Source: Fimenecus sp045595185
GTDB lineage: Bacteria; Bacillota; Clostridia; Oscillospirales; Acutalibacteraceae
Assembly (NCBI GenBank): GCA_045595185.1
Contig: JAZNZX010000050.1
Span: 1 to 41,046, forward strand
Direction: 5' to 3'
Length of the DNA: 41,046 bases
The notes under the pieces are model-generated. The model was not told where the DNA came from and did no database searches. It saw only the letters and a list, made by a program, of their open reading frames with translations. This document shows positions 31,168 to 39,703 of the stretch, piece by piece. The position numbers and the translations under genes were made by a program. Positions within the stretch are counted from its first letter, which is position 1; each line of letters begins with the position of its first letter.

Positions 31168-32613
31168 TTAACTGTTTCTTTTCCAAGTAGTCGGTACAAA
31201 TAATATCATCATAGGAAGAACCTCAAGTCGTCCTATAAGCATATCAAGAGTCAGAACAATTTTTGAAAGTGATGACATTACCGTGAAATTTTCAACAGGA
31301 CCTACAAGGGATAAGCCGGGACCAACATTGTTTATACAGGTTATAACTGATGAAAATGTTGTTGTGAAATCGTGGTTATTGATAGAAACAAGTAATATGG
31401 ATACTGCTATAACAAGCATATAAACAACGAAATATACACAGGTAGCAGAAGCAGTTTCCTTTTCGAGAACAGCATTGTCAAGACGGATACATTTTACCCG
31501 TCTCGGATTAAGTGCACGTTTCAGCTCTCTTACACAGGCTTTGAAAAGAATAATAATTCTTCCTACCTTTAAGCCACCGCCTGTTGAACCTCCGCAAGCA
31601 CCGATAAACATAAGCGTTACAAGAATAATCTGAGAAATCATTGGCCACGAGTTGAAATCGGCCGTAACAAATCCCGTTGTTGTGATAACGGAAACAACCT
31701 GAAAGCCTGCTTGTCTTAATGCTGTACCAAAGGAGCTTACAAGAGGATAGATGTTAAGTGTGATAACACCGATTGCAACAGCAATAATACCCAGATATGT
31801 CCACAGTTCTTCGCTTTTTATTGCTCGTTTGAACTGCCTTATTAAAACAAGGTAAAACAAATTGAAGTTTATACCGAAAAGAAGCATAAAGAGTGTACAT
31901 ACGATTTCGACAGAAACGCTGTTGTATGCGGCGATGCTTGCATTTTTAACTGAAAAACCGCCTGTACCAGCAGTTGCAAAGGCAGTTGTGACGCTGTCGA
32001 AAAGAGGCATATCACAACAAAGCAAGGCAATAATCTCCGCTATTGTAAATGCTGCATAAATAAAGTAAAGAATACGGGCTGTAACAGTAGTTTTTGAAAC
32101 AAGCTTACCGACACTCGGTCCGGGTACTTCGGCACGCATAATATGCATTGACTGCATATCCTTCTGAGGAAGAAATGCAAGCACGAACATAAGAATACCC
32201 ATACCGCCAATCCAATGAGTAAAGGCACGCCAGAAAAGAAGGCTTTTTGACATTCCTTCAATGTTTTCAAGTATTGTTGCTCCTGTTGTGGTGAAGCCTG
32301 AAACAACCTCAAACATAGCGTCAATCATTGACGGGATTTCACCTGAAAATACAAACGGTAATGCACCGAAAAATGACAGAAGAATCCACGACAAAGAAAC
32401 AATTACAAAACCTTCACGGGCATAAACGGTATTTTTCTCAGGTCTTGCCACATTTAAGACAGCACCTGCACCAATTAAAAGTCCGATGGTCAATAAATAT
32501 ATGTGAAAAAGATTTTCGTGATAGTATAAGGAAACGAATAAAGGCAAACACAGAATAACGGCCTCGGCCCATAAAAGTCTGCCTACTGTCCTCAGAACAA
32601 TTTTATAATTCAT
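31168..32613 (-). CDS. trkH: TrkH-type potassium uptake membrane protein
   Basis: A 481-residue K+ transporter subunit of the TrkH/TrkG group. Compared with KtrB it has two extra N-terminal helices (RLLWAEAVILCLPLFVSLYY, IYLLTIGLLIGAGAVLNV). P-loop filter regions include SGFTTTGATIL, ATAGTGGFSV, TTTGFVTADF and CINNVGPGLS. The long loop LPQKDMQSMHIMRAEVPGPS is characteristic. It ends right after the bidirectional terminator and is preceded 11 bp upstream by trkA on the same strand. The window therefore encodes two complete K+ uptake systems. Confidence 0.92.
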   Translation of the reverse strand: MNYKIVLRTVGRLLWAEAVILCLPLFVSLYYHENLFHIYLLTIGLLIGAGAVLNVARPEKNTVYAREGFVIVSLSWILLSFFGALPFVFSGEIPSMIDAMFEVVSGFTTTGATILENIEGMSKSLLFWRAFTHWIGGMGILMFVLAFLPQKDMQSMHIMRAEVPGPSVGKLVSKTTVTARILYFIYAAFTIAEIIALLCCDMPLFDSVTTAFATAGTGGFSVKNASIAAYNSVSVEIVCTLFMLLFGINFNLFYLVLIRQFKRAIKSEELWTYLGIIAVAIGVITLNIYPLVSSFGTALRQAGFQVVSVITTTGFVTADFNSWPMISQIILVTLMFIGACGGSTGGGLKVGRIIILFKACVRELKRALNPRRVKCIRLDNAVLEKETASATCVYFVVYMLVIAVSILLVSINNHDFTTTFSSVITCINNVGPGLSLVGPVENFTVMSSLSKIVLTLDMLIGRLEVLPMMILFVPTTWKRNS

Positions 32614-32624
32614 TTATTTTCGCC

Positions 32625-33983
32625 TTACTCAAAAATTTCATTAATACTGCTGATGTGGTTGCTTTTTGTGACAATTACAACACGGTCATCAAGCTCAATG
32701 CAGTCATTACCACCGGGATAAATTACCTTATGATTTCTTATGATACAGGCAATAAGTGTATCCTTTTTAAGCCTAAGGTCACGAAGCGGAATATCAATTC
32801 CTGAAAAACCGGTTTCGATTTTAAATTCAAGTGCCTCAACACGACCGCCAACAAGCTTATAAAGTGTCTGTACGCTTGATTCTTCACCGGAATTCTCAAG
32901 GGCACGGACATAGGCGATAATTCTGTTGGCCGCAATTGTCTTTGAAGATATTGCACTATCCATGCCTATGCTTTCAAGCACCTCATATGAAATACGGTTT
33001 ACCTTTGCAATAGTCTTGCTTACACCAAGAGATGACGCGTACATTGAAGCAATAATGTTTTCTTCATCAATGGTGGTGAGCGCAACAAAAGCGTCCTGAT
33101 TGTCAAGACCTTGTTCAATAAGAATTGCTCGGTCAGTACCGTCACCGTGAATGATATCTGCCTGGGGTAAAACCTCACAAAGCTTTTCACAGCGTTCAAG
33201 GTCATTTTCAATGATTTTAATGTTGTATCCGCCTGTTTCACAAAGCTGACGAGCAAGATAATAACCCATCTTGCCACCACCGATAACCATAATGTCCTTT
33301 GTGCGATGCTTATAAATTCTAAGCTTTTTCATAAAGCTGACAAGGACACCGCGAGGAGCAGTAACATGAATTTTATCACCTGCACGAAGAACAAAGTCGC
33401 CACGAGGAATAATAACCTCATTCTTCCTTTGAACAGCACAAACAAGAATTTTCACACCAAAGTTATTGAAAATGTCTGTGAGCTGTGTATCGCAAAGTGG
33501 ATTACCCTCATCAATTTTAAGTTCAACAAGGTCCACAAGACCACGATAAAATGTTTCAATGTTTATGGCATTAGGGAAACGAAGAATCTTTGCAATTTCG
33601 TTTGCTGCGTCAAACTCAGGATTTACCACCATACTAAGACCTAAAGCATCCTTAAAGAAAGGAAGCTGATTAAGATAATCAGGGTCACGGACTCTTGCGA
33701 TAGTATGCTTGGCTCCTGCTTTTTTTGCCATAAGACAACTGAGAATATTCAATTCGTCAGATGATGTGGCAGCAACAAAAAGGTCGCTTGTGTCAACTCC
33801 TGCTTCAAGCTGTAACTCACAGTTTGCACCGTTACCGCAAATTCCCATAACATCATATGAGTTTACCATCTGTTCAACTATTTTCTGGTCACGGTCAATG
33901 ACAACCACATTGTGACCTTCTGCTGAAAGGTGCTCCACAAGTGTTGCACCGACTTTTCCGTCACCTACAACTACAATATTCAT
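32625..33983 (-). CDS. trkA: Trk system K+ uptake protein TrkA (two RCK domains)
   Basis: The regulatory partner of TrkH, 452 residues with duplicated RCK_N-RCK_C units. The first Rossmann fold opens MNIVVVGDGKVGATLVEHLS and the second IMVIGGGKMGYYLARQL (about 225); each has its own C-terminal domain. They bind NAD(H) or nucleotides and gate TrkH. I chose the ATG at 33983 because AGGAGA is 8 bases upstream; an ATG at 33989 has only a 2-base spacing, and one at 34031 lies close to the promoter. It is the first gene of the trkA-trkH operon, with a TTGTAA/TAAAAT promoter at 34058-34030. Confidence 0.94.
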   Translation of the reverse strand: MNIVVVGDGKVGATLVEHLSAEGHNVVVIDRDQKIVEQMVNSYDVMGICGNGANCELQLEAGVDTSDLFVAATSSDELNILSCLMAKKAGAKHTIARVRDPDYLNQLPFFKDALGLSMVVNPEFDAANEIAKILRFPNAINIETFYRGLVDLVELKIDEGNPLCDTQLTDIFNNFGVKILVCAVQRKNEVIIPRGDFVLRAGDKIHVTAPRGVLVSFMKKLRIYKHRTKDIMVIGGGKMGYYLARQLCETGGYNIKIIENDLERCEKLCEVLPQADIIHGDGTDRAILIEQGLDNQDAFVALTTIDEENIIASMYASSLGVSKTIAKVNRISYEVLESIGMDSAISSKTIAANRIIAYVRALENSGEESSVQTLYKLVGGRVEALEFKIETGFSGIDIPLRDLRLKKDTLIACIIRNHKVIYPGGNDCIELDDRVVIVTKSNHISSINEIFE

Positions 33984-34029
33984 AAACATTCTCCTGAAAA
34001 GTTTATTAAAATACAATATACCAATTGTC

Positions 34030-34094
34030 ATTTTACCACAAATGAATTCTTTTTACAATACAGAATTGACCTGTACCTTTTTTTATGATAAATT
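34030..34094. promoter_or_regulatory. Divergent promoters for trkA (minus) and the EEP hydrolase (plus)
   Basis: Minus: TTGTAA (34058-34053), 17 bp, TAAAAT (34035-34030). Plus: TTGACC (34066-34071), 17 bp, TAAATT with upstream TG (34089-34094). The two -35 boxes are only 7 bp apart, so the promoters may compete. Confidence 0.65.
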
Positions 34095-34128
34095 ATTATT
34101 AGTAATTGATTGCTACAGAGGTGGTACT

Positions 34129-35025
34129 ATGTCAAAAATTATTGCTATATTTATGAGTGTGATTACTACAATCACAGGAATTTTTTCATCAATTTTCGGA
34201 GGTGGTATTGTGATTAAGCCAACAGATGAAAGACTTAATGACAATGAAAGCATAATTGTTGCTTCATATAATACTGCTGCACCTTGGGGAAACGTTCTTA
34301 AAGGCACAGGAAGTAAAAAAAGAGCAAAGCTTTTTGCACAACAAATCAACGACAATATGCCTGATACTCTTGGTGTTCAGGAAATCAACAGTATCTGGGT
34401 TGAAAAAATGGAAGAATATCTTCCACAGTATGCTTATTATGGTGTAAAACGCGGTGGAGACGAAAATGAAAAGAAGTCAGAAATGAACGGAATTTTCTAT
34501 CTTAAAGATAAGTTCGAACTTCTTGAAAGCAATACTTTCTGGCTTACTGATACTCCTGATGTGGAATCAAAGTATCCTGATGCAGGCTGTTACAGAATTT
34601 GCTCCTATGTGATTCTTAAAAACAAGGCAACAGGAAAGATTTTTGCACATTTCAACACTCATTTTGACAATTCAAGTGAGGGTGCACAGAAATTAGGCGG
34701 AGAACTTGTATCCGAAAAGGCAAAAGAAGTTGCTTTATCTTATGGCAACATTCCTGTTGTAATAACAGGTGACTTCAATCAGTACAGCGATGCACCCGGT
34801 TGTGTTGCTTTGGAAGAAAATGGATTTTTCAATGCCAACAAAACAGTTGAAAATGGTGACAATATGCTCACATATAACGGTTGGACAAAACAAACAGAAG
34901 GCAGACCGATTGACTACATATTTGTAAATGACAGTTTTTCAGTTGAAAGCTATGAGGTTGTAACAGAAACAGGTGCAAAAGTAAATGTTTCTGACCACTA
35001 TATGATAAAAGCAGTTCTTAAATAA
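34129..35025 (+). CDS. Endonuclease/exonuclease/phosphatase (EEP) family protein, exported or anchored
   Basis: A 298-residue Mg2+-dependent phosphodiesterase-fold protein. The N-terminal hydrophobic segment (about 4-27) suggests export or anchoring. Catalytic landmarks follow the EEP order: IIVASYNTA (Asn48), LGVQEINSIW (Glu85), FAHFNTHFDN, VITGDFNQYSD (the GDFN Asp/Asn pair) and, near the end, NVSDHYMIKAVL (SDH). The superfamily includes DNases, sphingomyelinases and inositol phosphatases; the substrate is not resolved. A GAGGTGG ribosome site and the ATG at 34129 fit. Upstream in-frame codons precede or overlap the promoter. Confidence 0.85.
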   Translation: MSKIIAIFMSVITTITGIFSSIFGGGIVIKPTDERLNDNESIIVASYNTAAPWGNVLKGTGSKKRAKLFAQQINDNMPDTLGVQEINSIWVEKMEEYLPQYAYYGVKRGGDENEKKSEMNGIFYLKDKFELLESNTFWLTDTPDVESKYPDAGCYRICSYVILKNKATGKIFAHFNTHFDNSSEGAQKLGGELVSEKAKEVALSYGNIPVVITGDFNQYSDAPGCVALEENGFFNANKTVENGDNMLTYNGWTKQTEGRPIDYIFVNDSFSVESYEVVTETGAKVNVSDHYMIKAVLK

Positions 35026-35034
35026 TGAAAACAC

Positions 35035-35063
35035 TTGTACAAAGATAATAACTGTGATATAAT
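35035..35063 (+). promoter_or_regulatory. Promoter of the 35100 lipoprotein gene
   Basis: TTGTAC (35035-35040), 17 bp, TATAAT (35058-35063), 10 bp after the EEP gene stop. Confidence 0.65.
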
Positions 35064-35099
35064 AAATAAGTTAATTTATCAATCAAAGGAGACTATTTT

Positions 35100-35960
35100 A
35101 TGAAAAAGTTTTTAGCAATATTTTTGGTACTTACACTTTTGTTTTCTTTCGCAGCATGTAATAAGGATGGAAAGGATGATGAGAGTTCAACAACACCATC
35201 AACTGAACAGACAGAAGATAATGGGACAACAAATAAGGCCGAAAATCCTTCTTCAAACAAAAATGAAGAGAATACAACAGCAGAACCTTTTGTAAATCCA
35301 AATCTTACAGAGCCTTCAAGTCTTTTCAGTCTTATTGATGTGAATGAATATAAGGTTGAAGAACGCAAACCTAATTCTTCCGCGACGTCTGGTGTTACTG
35401 TTCTTGCAAAACAATATGCACTGAAGGCAGATAAGAATAATGATATTTCTAATGGAATAAGACTTGATTCAACAACGATTGTTTTGGGAGAGACTTACTT
35501 AAAAGAACTTTTTGACGCTGGTTGGAAGGTATCTGGCAATGCTGATGCTAATACAGCTGTTAAAACTGGAGAAAAAGCAACTGTTATCATTAACAATGAA
35601 GAGAATAAAGTAGTACAATTAAATGTCAAAAATGAATCAACCAATACGGTTGCTGTATCCGATTGTACCATAGTTAAAATAAGTGTTTTAAAAGAAATTA
35701 AAAACCAGAATTGGTTGGATTTTACTATTGGTGACACTGTGAATACAGCAAGTGCTACATACAGTAGCTGCGTTACTGCCTTAGGAGAACCAAACTTTGT
35801 TAATGTTTCAGAATATTATAATGGCAATGAATATTCGCATTGTAAGGTAACAATGATTTTTCGGCAGACGATAAATGGCAGTACATATACTATTACAATC
35901 GGTGGGGAAGATAAAGCTAAAGCATTTGTCTTAAATAGTTGCGTTGTAGAAGTTATATAA
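35100..35960 (+). CDS. Putative lipoprotein of unknown function
   Basis: A 286-residue exported protein. The signal peptide ends in FAAC (Cys20), a lipobox, followed by a Ser/Thr/Asn/Glu-rich disordered linker to about residue 75. The rest is a folded region of alternating beta strands in two parts, roughly 95-200 and 200-286. The latter has WLDFTIGDTVNTASATYSSC, suggestive of a SmpA/BamE-like or similar small lipoprotein fold, but this is a weak resemblance. Codons are more varied (TTA, TTG, GTA) than those of the CTT-rich neighbours, hinting at weaker expression or later arrival. The AAAGGAGA ribosome site is good. I do not recognise the family. Confidence 0.7.
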   Translation: MKKFLAIFLVLTLLFSFAACNKDGKDDESSTTPSTEQTEDNGTTNKAENPSSNKNEENTTAEPFVNPNLTEPSSLFSLIDVNEYKVEERKPNSSATSGVTVLAKQYALKADKNNDISNGIRLDSTTIVLGETYLKELFDAGWKVSGNADANTAVKTGEKATVIINNEENKVVQLNVKNESTNTVAVSDCTIVKISVLKEIKNQNWLDFTIGDTVNTASATYSSCVTALGEPNFVNVSEYYNGNEYSHCKVTMIFRQTINGSTYTITIGGEDKAKAFVLNSCVVEVI

Positions 35961-36035
35961 TGACCTTTTGTATTGTTTTAAAGAATATAATAATTATATC
36001 ACCATAAACTATAAAAAACAGGAAAGAGTGATTTT

Positions 36036-36194
36036 ATGGTTTATGTTTGTGAAGTCTGTGGCTGGATGTATGACGAAGAAGCAGGTTGTCCCGAAATGGA
36101 TATTACTCCGGGAACAAAGTTCGAGGAGTTACCTGATGACTTTTTCTGTCCTATATGCCATGTGGGTAAGGAACAGTTCGCAAAAGAAGAATAA
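36036..36194 (+). CDS. Rubredoxin
   Basis: A 52-residue iron electron carrier. It has MVYVCEVCGWMYDEEAGCPE and then PDDFFCPICHVGKEQF. The two CxxC knuckles (Cys6/9 and Cys39/42) bind one Fe(III/II). The second knuckle reads CPIC-His instead of the usual CPxCG, and the Trp before it is Phe. Rubredoxins supply electrons to oxygen or peroxide reductases (rubrerythrin, flavodiiron proteins) in anaerobes. GGAAAGAGTGAT lies before the ATG. It stands alone, followed by a short repeat. Confidence 0.93.
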   Translation: MVYVCEVCGWMYDEEAGCPEMDITPGTKFEELPDDFFCPICHVGKEQFAKEE

Positions 36195-36208
36195 AATTTA
36201 TGTTTTAT

Positions 36209-36271
36209 GTCATTCTGAGGAGTGGAACGACGAAGAATCTGTTTGAGATTCTTCGCTTCGCTCAGAATGAC
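36209..36271. repeat. Compact copy D of the dispersed inverted repeat
   Basis: GTCATTCTGAGG ... CGAAGAATCTG / GAGATTCTTCG ... CTCAGAATGAC: the inner core of the element as a 63-bp hairpin, without the outer AATTGGAG ends. It begins 14 bp after the rubredoxin stop and could also act as a transcript 3' end. Confidence 0.75.
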
Positions 36272-36303
36272 ATTTTTATTTTGAATAAAATATTATTTTA
36301 ATT

Positions 36304-36331
36304 GCATTTTGCACTTTGCATTTTGCATTTT
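36304..36331 (+). repeat. Four tandem 7-bp units (GCATTTT)
   Basis: GCATTTT, GCACTTT, GCATTTT, GCATTTT in direct succession; the second unit has one change. The array overlaps the -35 region of the GH13 promoter. Confidence 0.8.
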
Positions 36332-36343
36332 ATATGATATACT
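36315..36343 (+). promoter_or_regulatory. Promoter of the GH13-transporter operon
   Basis: TTTGCA (36315-36320, inside the 7-bp repeats), 17 bp, TATACT (36338-36343) with an extended TG. The start codon is 40 bp downstream. Confidence 0.5.
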
Positions 36344-36383
36344 AAATTTGTATATATTCAAAAACATAAGGGGTGTTATCTTT

Positions 36384-38057
36384 ATGAAAAAAACTTGGTA
36401 CAAGGAAATGGTAGTTTACCAGATTTGGCCGCGTAGTTTTAAGGATTCAAACGGTGACGGTATCGGTGACCTTGAGGGTATTTATGAAAAGCTTGACTAC
36501 ATAAAGAGTATCGGTGTTGACGCTATCTGGTTCTCTCCACTTTTCAAGTCTCCTAACGCAGACTATGGCTATGATATTGCTGATTACAGGGATATTAACC
36601 CTGAATACGGCGATATGGAAACATTCAAAAAAGTTCTTGCAGGCTGTCACGAACGTGGTATGAAGGTGTTTATGGACCTTGTTGTTAACCATACATCAAC
36701 TGAACACGAATGGTTCAAGGAAGCTTGTAAGAGTGTTGATAACCCATACCACGATTATTATATCTGGCGAAAGGGTAGGGGTAAAAACGGCAAAAAGCCA
36801 CCGAATAACTGGATGTCAACCTTTGAGGGTGGTGCATGGGAATATGTAGAAAGTGTTGACGAGTATTATCTCCATGTTTTCACAAAAGGTCAGCCTGACC
36901 TTAATATGGATAACCCGAAGGTTCGTCAGGAAGTTAAGGATATTATGAAATTCTGGCTTGATATGGGTGTTGACGGATTCCGTGAAGATGTTATTACATA
37001 CATTTCAAAGCGTGAAGGTCTTCCAAACGCTATTCCGATTCCTGTTGCAGCAGGTATGGAACACTATAACTGTGGTCCTAACCTTTACAAATATCTTAAG
37101 GAATTCCACGATGATGTTCTTTCAAAGTATGACTGTTTTACAGTTGGTGAAGGTCCGCTTATTACTCCTGAAAAGGTTCTCCGCTTTGTTAAGGAAGACG
37201 AAACTCAGGTTCTTAAAACAATGTTCAGCTTTGACCACCTTGAAGCAGACTGCTTTATGACTGACTGGATTAAAACACCGTTCAATCTTAAAAAGATGAA
37301 GAAATGCTACCAGAAATGGTACGATGCTATGAACGGTAAGGGCTGGCATACACTTTATCTTGAAAATCACGACCATCCGCGAATTGTTGACCGTTACGGT
37401 AGCCTTAAATACAGAGTTGAAAGTGCAAAGATGCTTGCAACAATGTGTTATATGCAGAAGGGTACACCGTTTATTTATCAGGGTCAGGAAATCGGTATGA
37501 CAAATATCGAGCTTCATTCAATTGATGAATTCAAGGATATGATTACATTTAATAACCAGATTATGTTCAACAAAATCGGTATTAAAGGTGACAAGTTCAT
37601 TAAGATGGCTAATGCAGGTTCTCGTGAAAACTCAAGAACTCCTGTTCAATGGGATGATTCAGAATATGCAGGCTTCTCAACAGTTGAGCCTTGGTTCAAT
37701 CTCAACCCTAACTACAAAGAAATCAATGTGGCACAGGCTGAAGCTGATGAAAACTCAATTCTTAATTATTACCGTAAGCTTCTTAAATTCCGTAAGGAAC
37801 ACGAAGTTGTAGTTTATGGTGACTTTAAGCAGTATTATGAAAACAGCGACAAGCTTTTCGTTTATGAAAGAACTCTTGATGGTGAAAAAGTTCTCGTTGT
37901 ATGCTCATTCTCTGATAAATGCGTGAATTTTGAAGCACCTGCAGGATATGACCTTTCAAAGGGTGAATTGGTGCTTTCAAACTATCGCCTTAACCCTGTA
38001 ACTCATAATTCTTTTGTAACAAGACCTTATGAATGCAGAGTTTACTATTTTAAATAA
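36384..38057 (+). CDS. GH13 alpha-glucosidase (oligo-1,6-glucosidase type)
   Basis: A cytosolic 557-residue alpha-glucosidase hydrolysing short alpha-glucans, most likely alpha-1,6 or alpha-1,4 linked di- and trisaccharides. The start KTWYKEMVVYQIWPRSFKDS and SPNADYGYDIADYRDINPEY are typical of the oligo-1,6-glucosidase subfamily (GH13_31). Conserved regions: DLVVNHTS; DGFREDVI with nucleophile Asp202; FTVGEGP with acid/base Glu256; ENHDHPR with Asp330. No signal peptide is present. AAGGGG lies before the ATG at 36384; the ORF's further upstream part crosses the promoter. It is followed 12 bp later by an MFS transporter, an import-and-cleave pair. Confidence 0.93.
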   Translation: MKKTWYKEMVVYQIWPRSFKDSNGDGIGDLEGIYEKLDYIKSIGVDAIWFSPLFKSPNADYGYDIADYRDINPEYGDMETFKKVLAGCHERGMKVFMDLVVNHTSTEHEWFKEACKSVDNPYHDYYIWRKGRGKNGKKPPNNWMSTFEGGAWEYVESVDEYYLHVFTKGQPDLNMDNPKVRQEVKDIMKFWLDMGVDGFREDVITYISKREGLPNAIPIPVAAGMEHYNCGPNLYKYLKEFHDDVLSKYDCFTVGEGPLITPEKVLRFVKEDETQVLKTMFSFDHLEADCFMTDWIKTPFNLKKMKKCYQKWYDAMNGKGWHTLYLENHDHPRIVDRYGSLKYRVESAKMLATMCYMQKGTPFIYQGQEIGMTNIELHSIDEFKDMITFNNQIMFNKIGIKGDKFIKMANAGSRENSRTPVQWDDSEYAGFSTVEPWFNLNPNYKEINVAQAEADENSILNYYRKLLKFRKEHEVVVYGDFKQYYENSDKLFVYERTLDGEKVLVVCSFSDKCVNFEAPAGYDLSKGELVLSNYRLNPVTHNSFVTRPYECRVYYFK

Positions 38058-38069
38058 GAGGTAGAAACA

Positions 38070-39467
38070 ATGAATAAAAATAACGGAAAACTTTCTGCTC
38101 GTCTCTGGGTAGGCATGATTATGTGTTCATTCATAGGTGGTCTTGCCTGGAATGTGGAAAATATGTATTTTAATACATTCTTAAATGACTGTGTTTATGA
38201 TGCTGGTGCATTCGGTTCAAAAATGGTTCTTACAGATGCTGTAAACATTATGGTTACACTTTCTGCGATTACTGCTGTTGTTACCACATTCATTATGGGT
38301 ACACTCAGCGAAAAGATGAAGAACCGTAAAGCATTCATTTCCTTCGGTTATATTGCCTGGGGTATTATAACAGCACTTTTCGGTTTTATTACTAAGGAAA
38401 ATGTGGCAAGTGTTCTAGGGCTTTCAGACAATGCTAAAATTGTTACCGCAACCGCATGGGTGGTTATCATAATGGATATGATAATGACCTTTATGGGTTC
38501 AACAAGTAATGACTCAGCTTTCCAAGCATGGGTAACTGATGTTACAACCCCTGAAACAACTGCGAAGGTTGAAACAGCCTTTACATTTGCAGGGTTTGTT
38601 GCTATGGCTGCAATTATGGTTGTAGGTTCAATGGCACAAGGCGGTGCAATCTCTTACAGCTCATTCTTCATAGGACTTGGTGCAGTAGTTACTGTGGCAG
38701 GTATTGCAGCTCTTTTCCTTGTTGAAAATCCAAAGAAGCTGGAGGATGCTAAAAAGGATAAGGATGCTCCGAAAACAAGTTATTGGGCAGACCTTTTTTA
38801 TGGCTTCAGACCGGATGTTGTTAAGGAAAACAGCAACCTCTATTTAATTCTCGCATCAGGATGCACATTCAACTCTGCGTTTCAGGTGTTCTTCCCATAT
38901 CTTTTCATTTATCTTGGTTCAGTCATTGTTCCTGCAAATGAAGATATGTTGAAGAATATTCCGATCAGCCTTATTGTTGTAGCAGTTGTATCAATTGTGG
39001 CTGCTGTTGTAGGTATTGTAGTTCTTATGAAAGCTTATGCAAAGAGCAAGCCTGCAGCGTTTATTCCAAGCGTTCTTTCCCTCATAATTGGTCTTTTCAT
39101 TATATTCTTTGCAAAAACAAACCTTTATGGTATGGTTATCGGTGTTGCATTCGTGCTCATCGGATATATTGTAATTATGATTCAGTTTGCAGCAACTGTT
39201 CGTGACAATATCCCACAGGATAAGGTTGGTCTTTTCCAGGGTGTAAGAATGATTTTCCTTGTTATGATTCCAATGATTGTTGGTCCGACACTTGGTAACA
39301 TCGCAACAAAGAATTCAAATGTCACATATATTGAAAACGGTGCAGAAAAGGTTCTTCCGACAGAGGCAATGTTCCTTTATGCAGCAATCGTTGCAATACT
39401 TATCTTTATCCCAATGCTCGCGTTCTTAAAAAAAGATAAAGAAAGAGCACTTAAGGAAAGTAACTAA
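38070..39467 (+). CDS. MFS transporter, probable oligosaccharide importer
   Basis: A 465-residue, 12-helix major facilitator protein. The first loop reads GTLSEKMKNRKAFISFGY, and the second half has PQDKVGLFQGVRMIFLVMIP, a pattern seen in the sugar-linked MFS/SLC45-like group. It lacks the W-D-x-x-N-D-P-x-x-G motif of the GPH symporters elsewhere in this window. Immediate co-transcription with the GH13 alpha-glucosidase (12-bp gap, AGAGGTAG ribosome site) makes a gluco-oligosaccharide such as maltose or isomaltose the likely cargo. That is context-based inference. Confidence 0.82.
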   Translation: MNKNNGKLSARLWVGMIMCSFIGGLAWNVENMYFNTFLNDCVYDAGAFGSKMVLTDAVNIMVTLSAITAVVTTFIMGTLSEKMKNRKAFISFGYIAWGIITALFGFITKENVASVLGLSDNAKIVTATAWVVIIMDMIMTFMGSTSNDSAFQAWVTDVTTPETTAKVETAFTFAGFVAMAAIMVVGSMAQGGAISYSSFFIGLGAVVTVAGIAALFLVENPKKLEDAKKDKDAPKTSYWADLFYGFRPDVVKENSNLYLILASGCTFNSAFQVFFPYLFIYLGSVIVPANEDMLKNIPISLIVVAVVSIVAAVVGIVVLMKAYAKSKPAAFIPSVLSLIIGLFIIFFAKTNLYGMVIGVAFVLIGYIVIMIQFAATVRDNIPQDKVGLFQGVRMIFLVMIPMIVGPTLGNIATKNSNVTYIENGAEKVLPTEAMFLYAAIVAILIFIPMLAFLKKDKERALKESN

Positions 39468-39477
39468 AGACAAATCA

Positions 39478-39510
39478 ACGCCTTACAGTTCATTCTGTAA
39501 GGCGTCTTTT
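39478..39510 (+). terminator. Terminator of the GH13-MFS operon
   Basis: ACGCCTTACAG (39478-39488) pairs perfectly with CTGTAAGGCGT (39495-39505), 6-base loop, then CTTTT. The right part also encodes the last codons and stop of the convergent Cys-rich gene. Confidence 0.88.
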
Positions 39511-39687
39511 ATTTGATTCGTTAATATAATTTTTGTAGGTTGGACATTTATAAAAATCTTTATAACATAATTCGCATAGTGTCCATGCTGTAAGTTCACT
39601 ATAGATTAAAGCGCAGTAGGGGATTTTATCCCAAATTGATTCTTCATCCTCTAACAAAGGACATTTTTCTGGGTCTTCAAAGTACAT
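39490..39687 (-). CDS. Small Cys-rich protein divergent from an XRE regulator
   Basis: A 65-residue acidic protein, MYFEDPEKCPLLEDEESIWD then IPYCALIYSELTAWTLCELC and DFYKCPTYKNY. Cysteines lie at 9, 25, 38, 41 and 48, including a CxxC. The spacing suggests a Zn or Fe-S site. I do not recognise the family. It has a near-consensus promoter (TTGACT/17/TAAAAT) flanked by two copies of an operator that probably bind the adjacent XRE protein. No clear ribosome site precedes the ATG (AAAGAAAAAATAATT), so it may be weakly translated. Its 3' end lies within the hairpin of the convergent terminator. It could be a redox or metal sensor, or one half of a regulatory pair. Confidence 0.6.
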   Translation of the reverse strand: MYFEDPEKCPLLEDEESIWDKIPYCALIYSELTAWTLCELCYKDFYKCPTYKNYINESNKRRLTE

Positions 39688-39703
39688 AATTATTTTTTCT
39701 TTA

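Noticed and set aside
35968..36246. A 92-codon frame overlapping the rubredoxin gene
   Set aside because: It is out of frame with a clear rubredoxin and extends into the repeat; the rubredoxin frame carries conserved cysteines.
36304..36331. CRISPR-like repeats
   Set aside because: Units are 7 bp, contiguous and without spacers; the larger dispersed repeats are also not arrayed.
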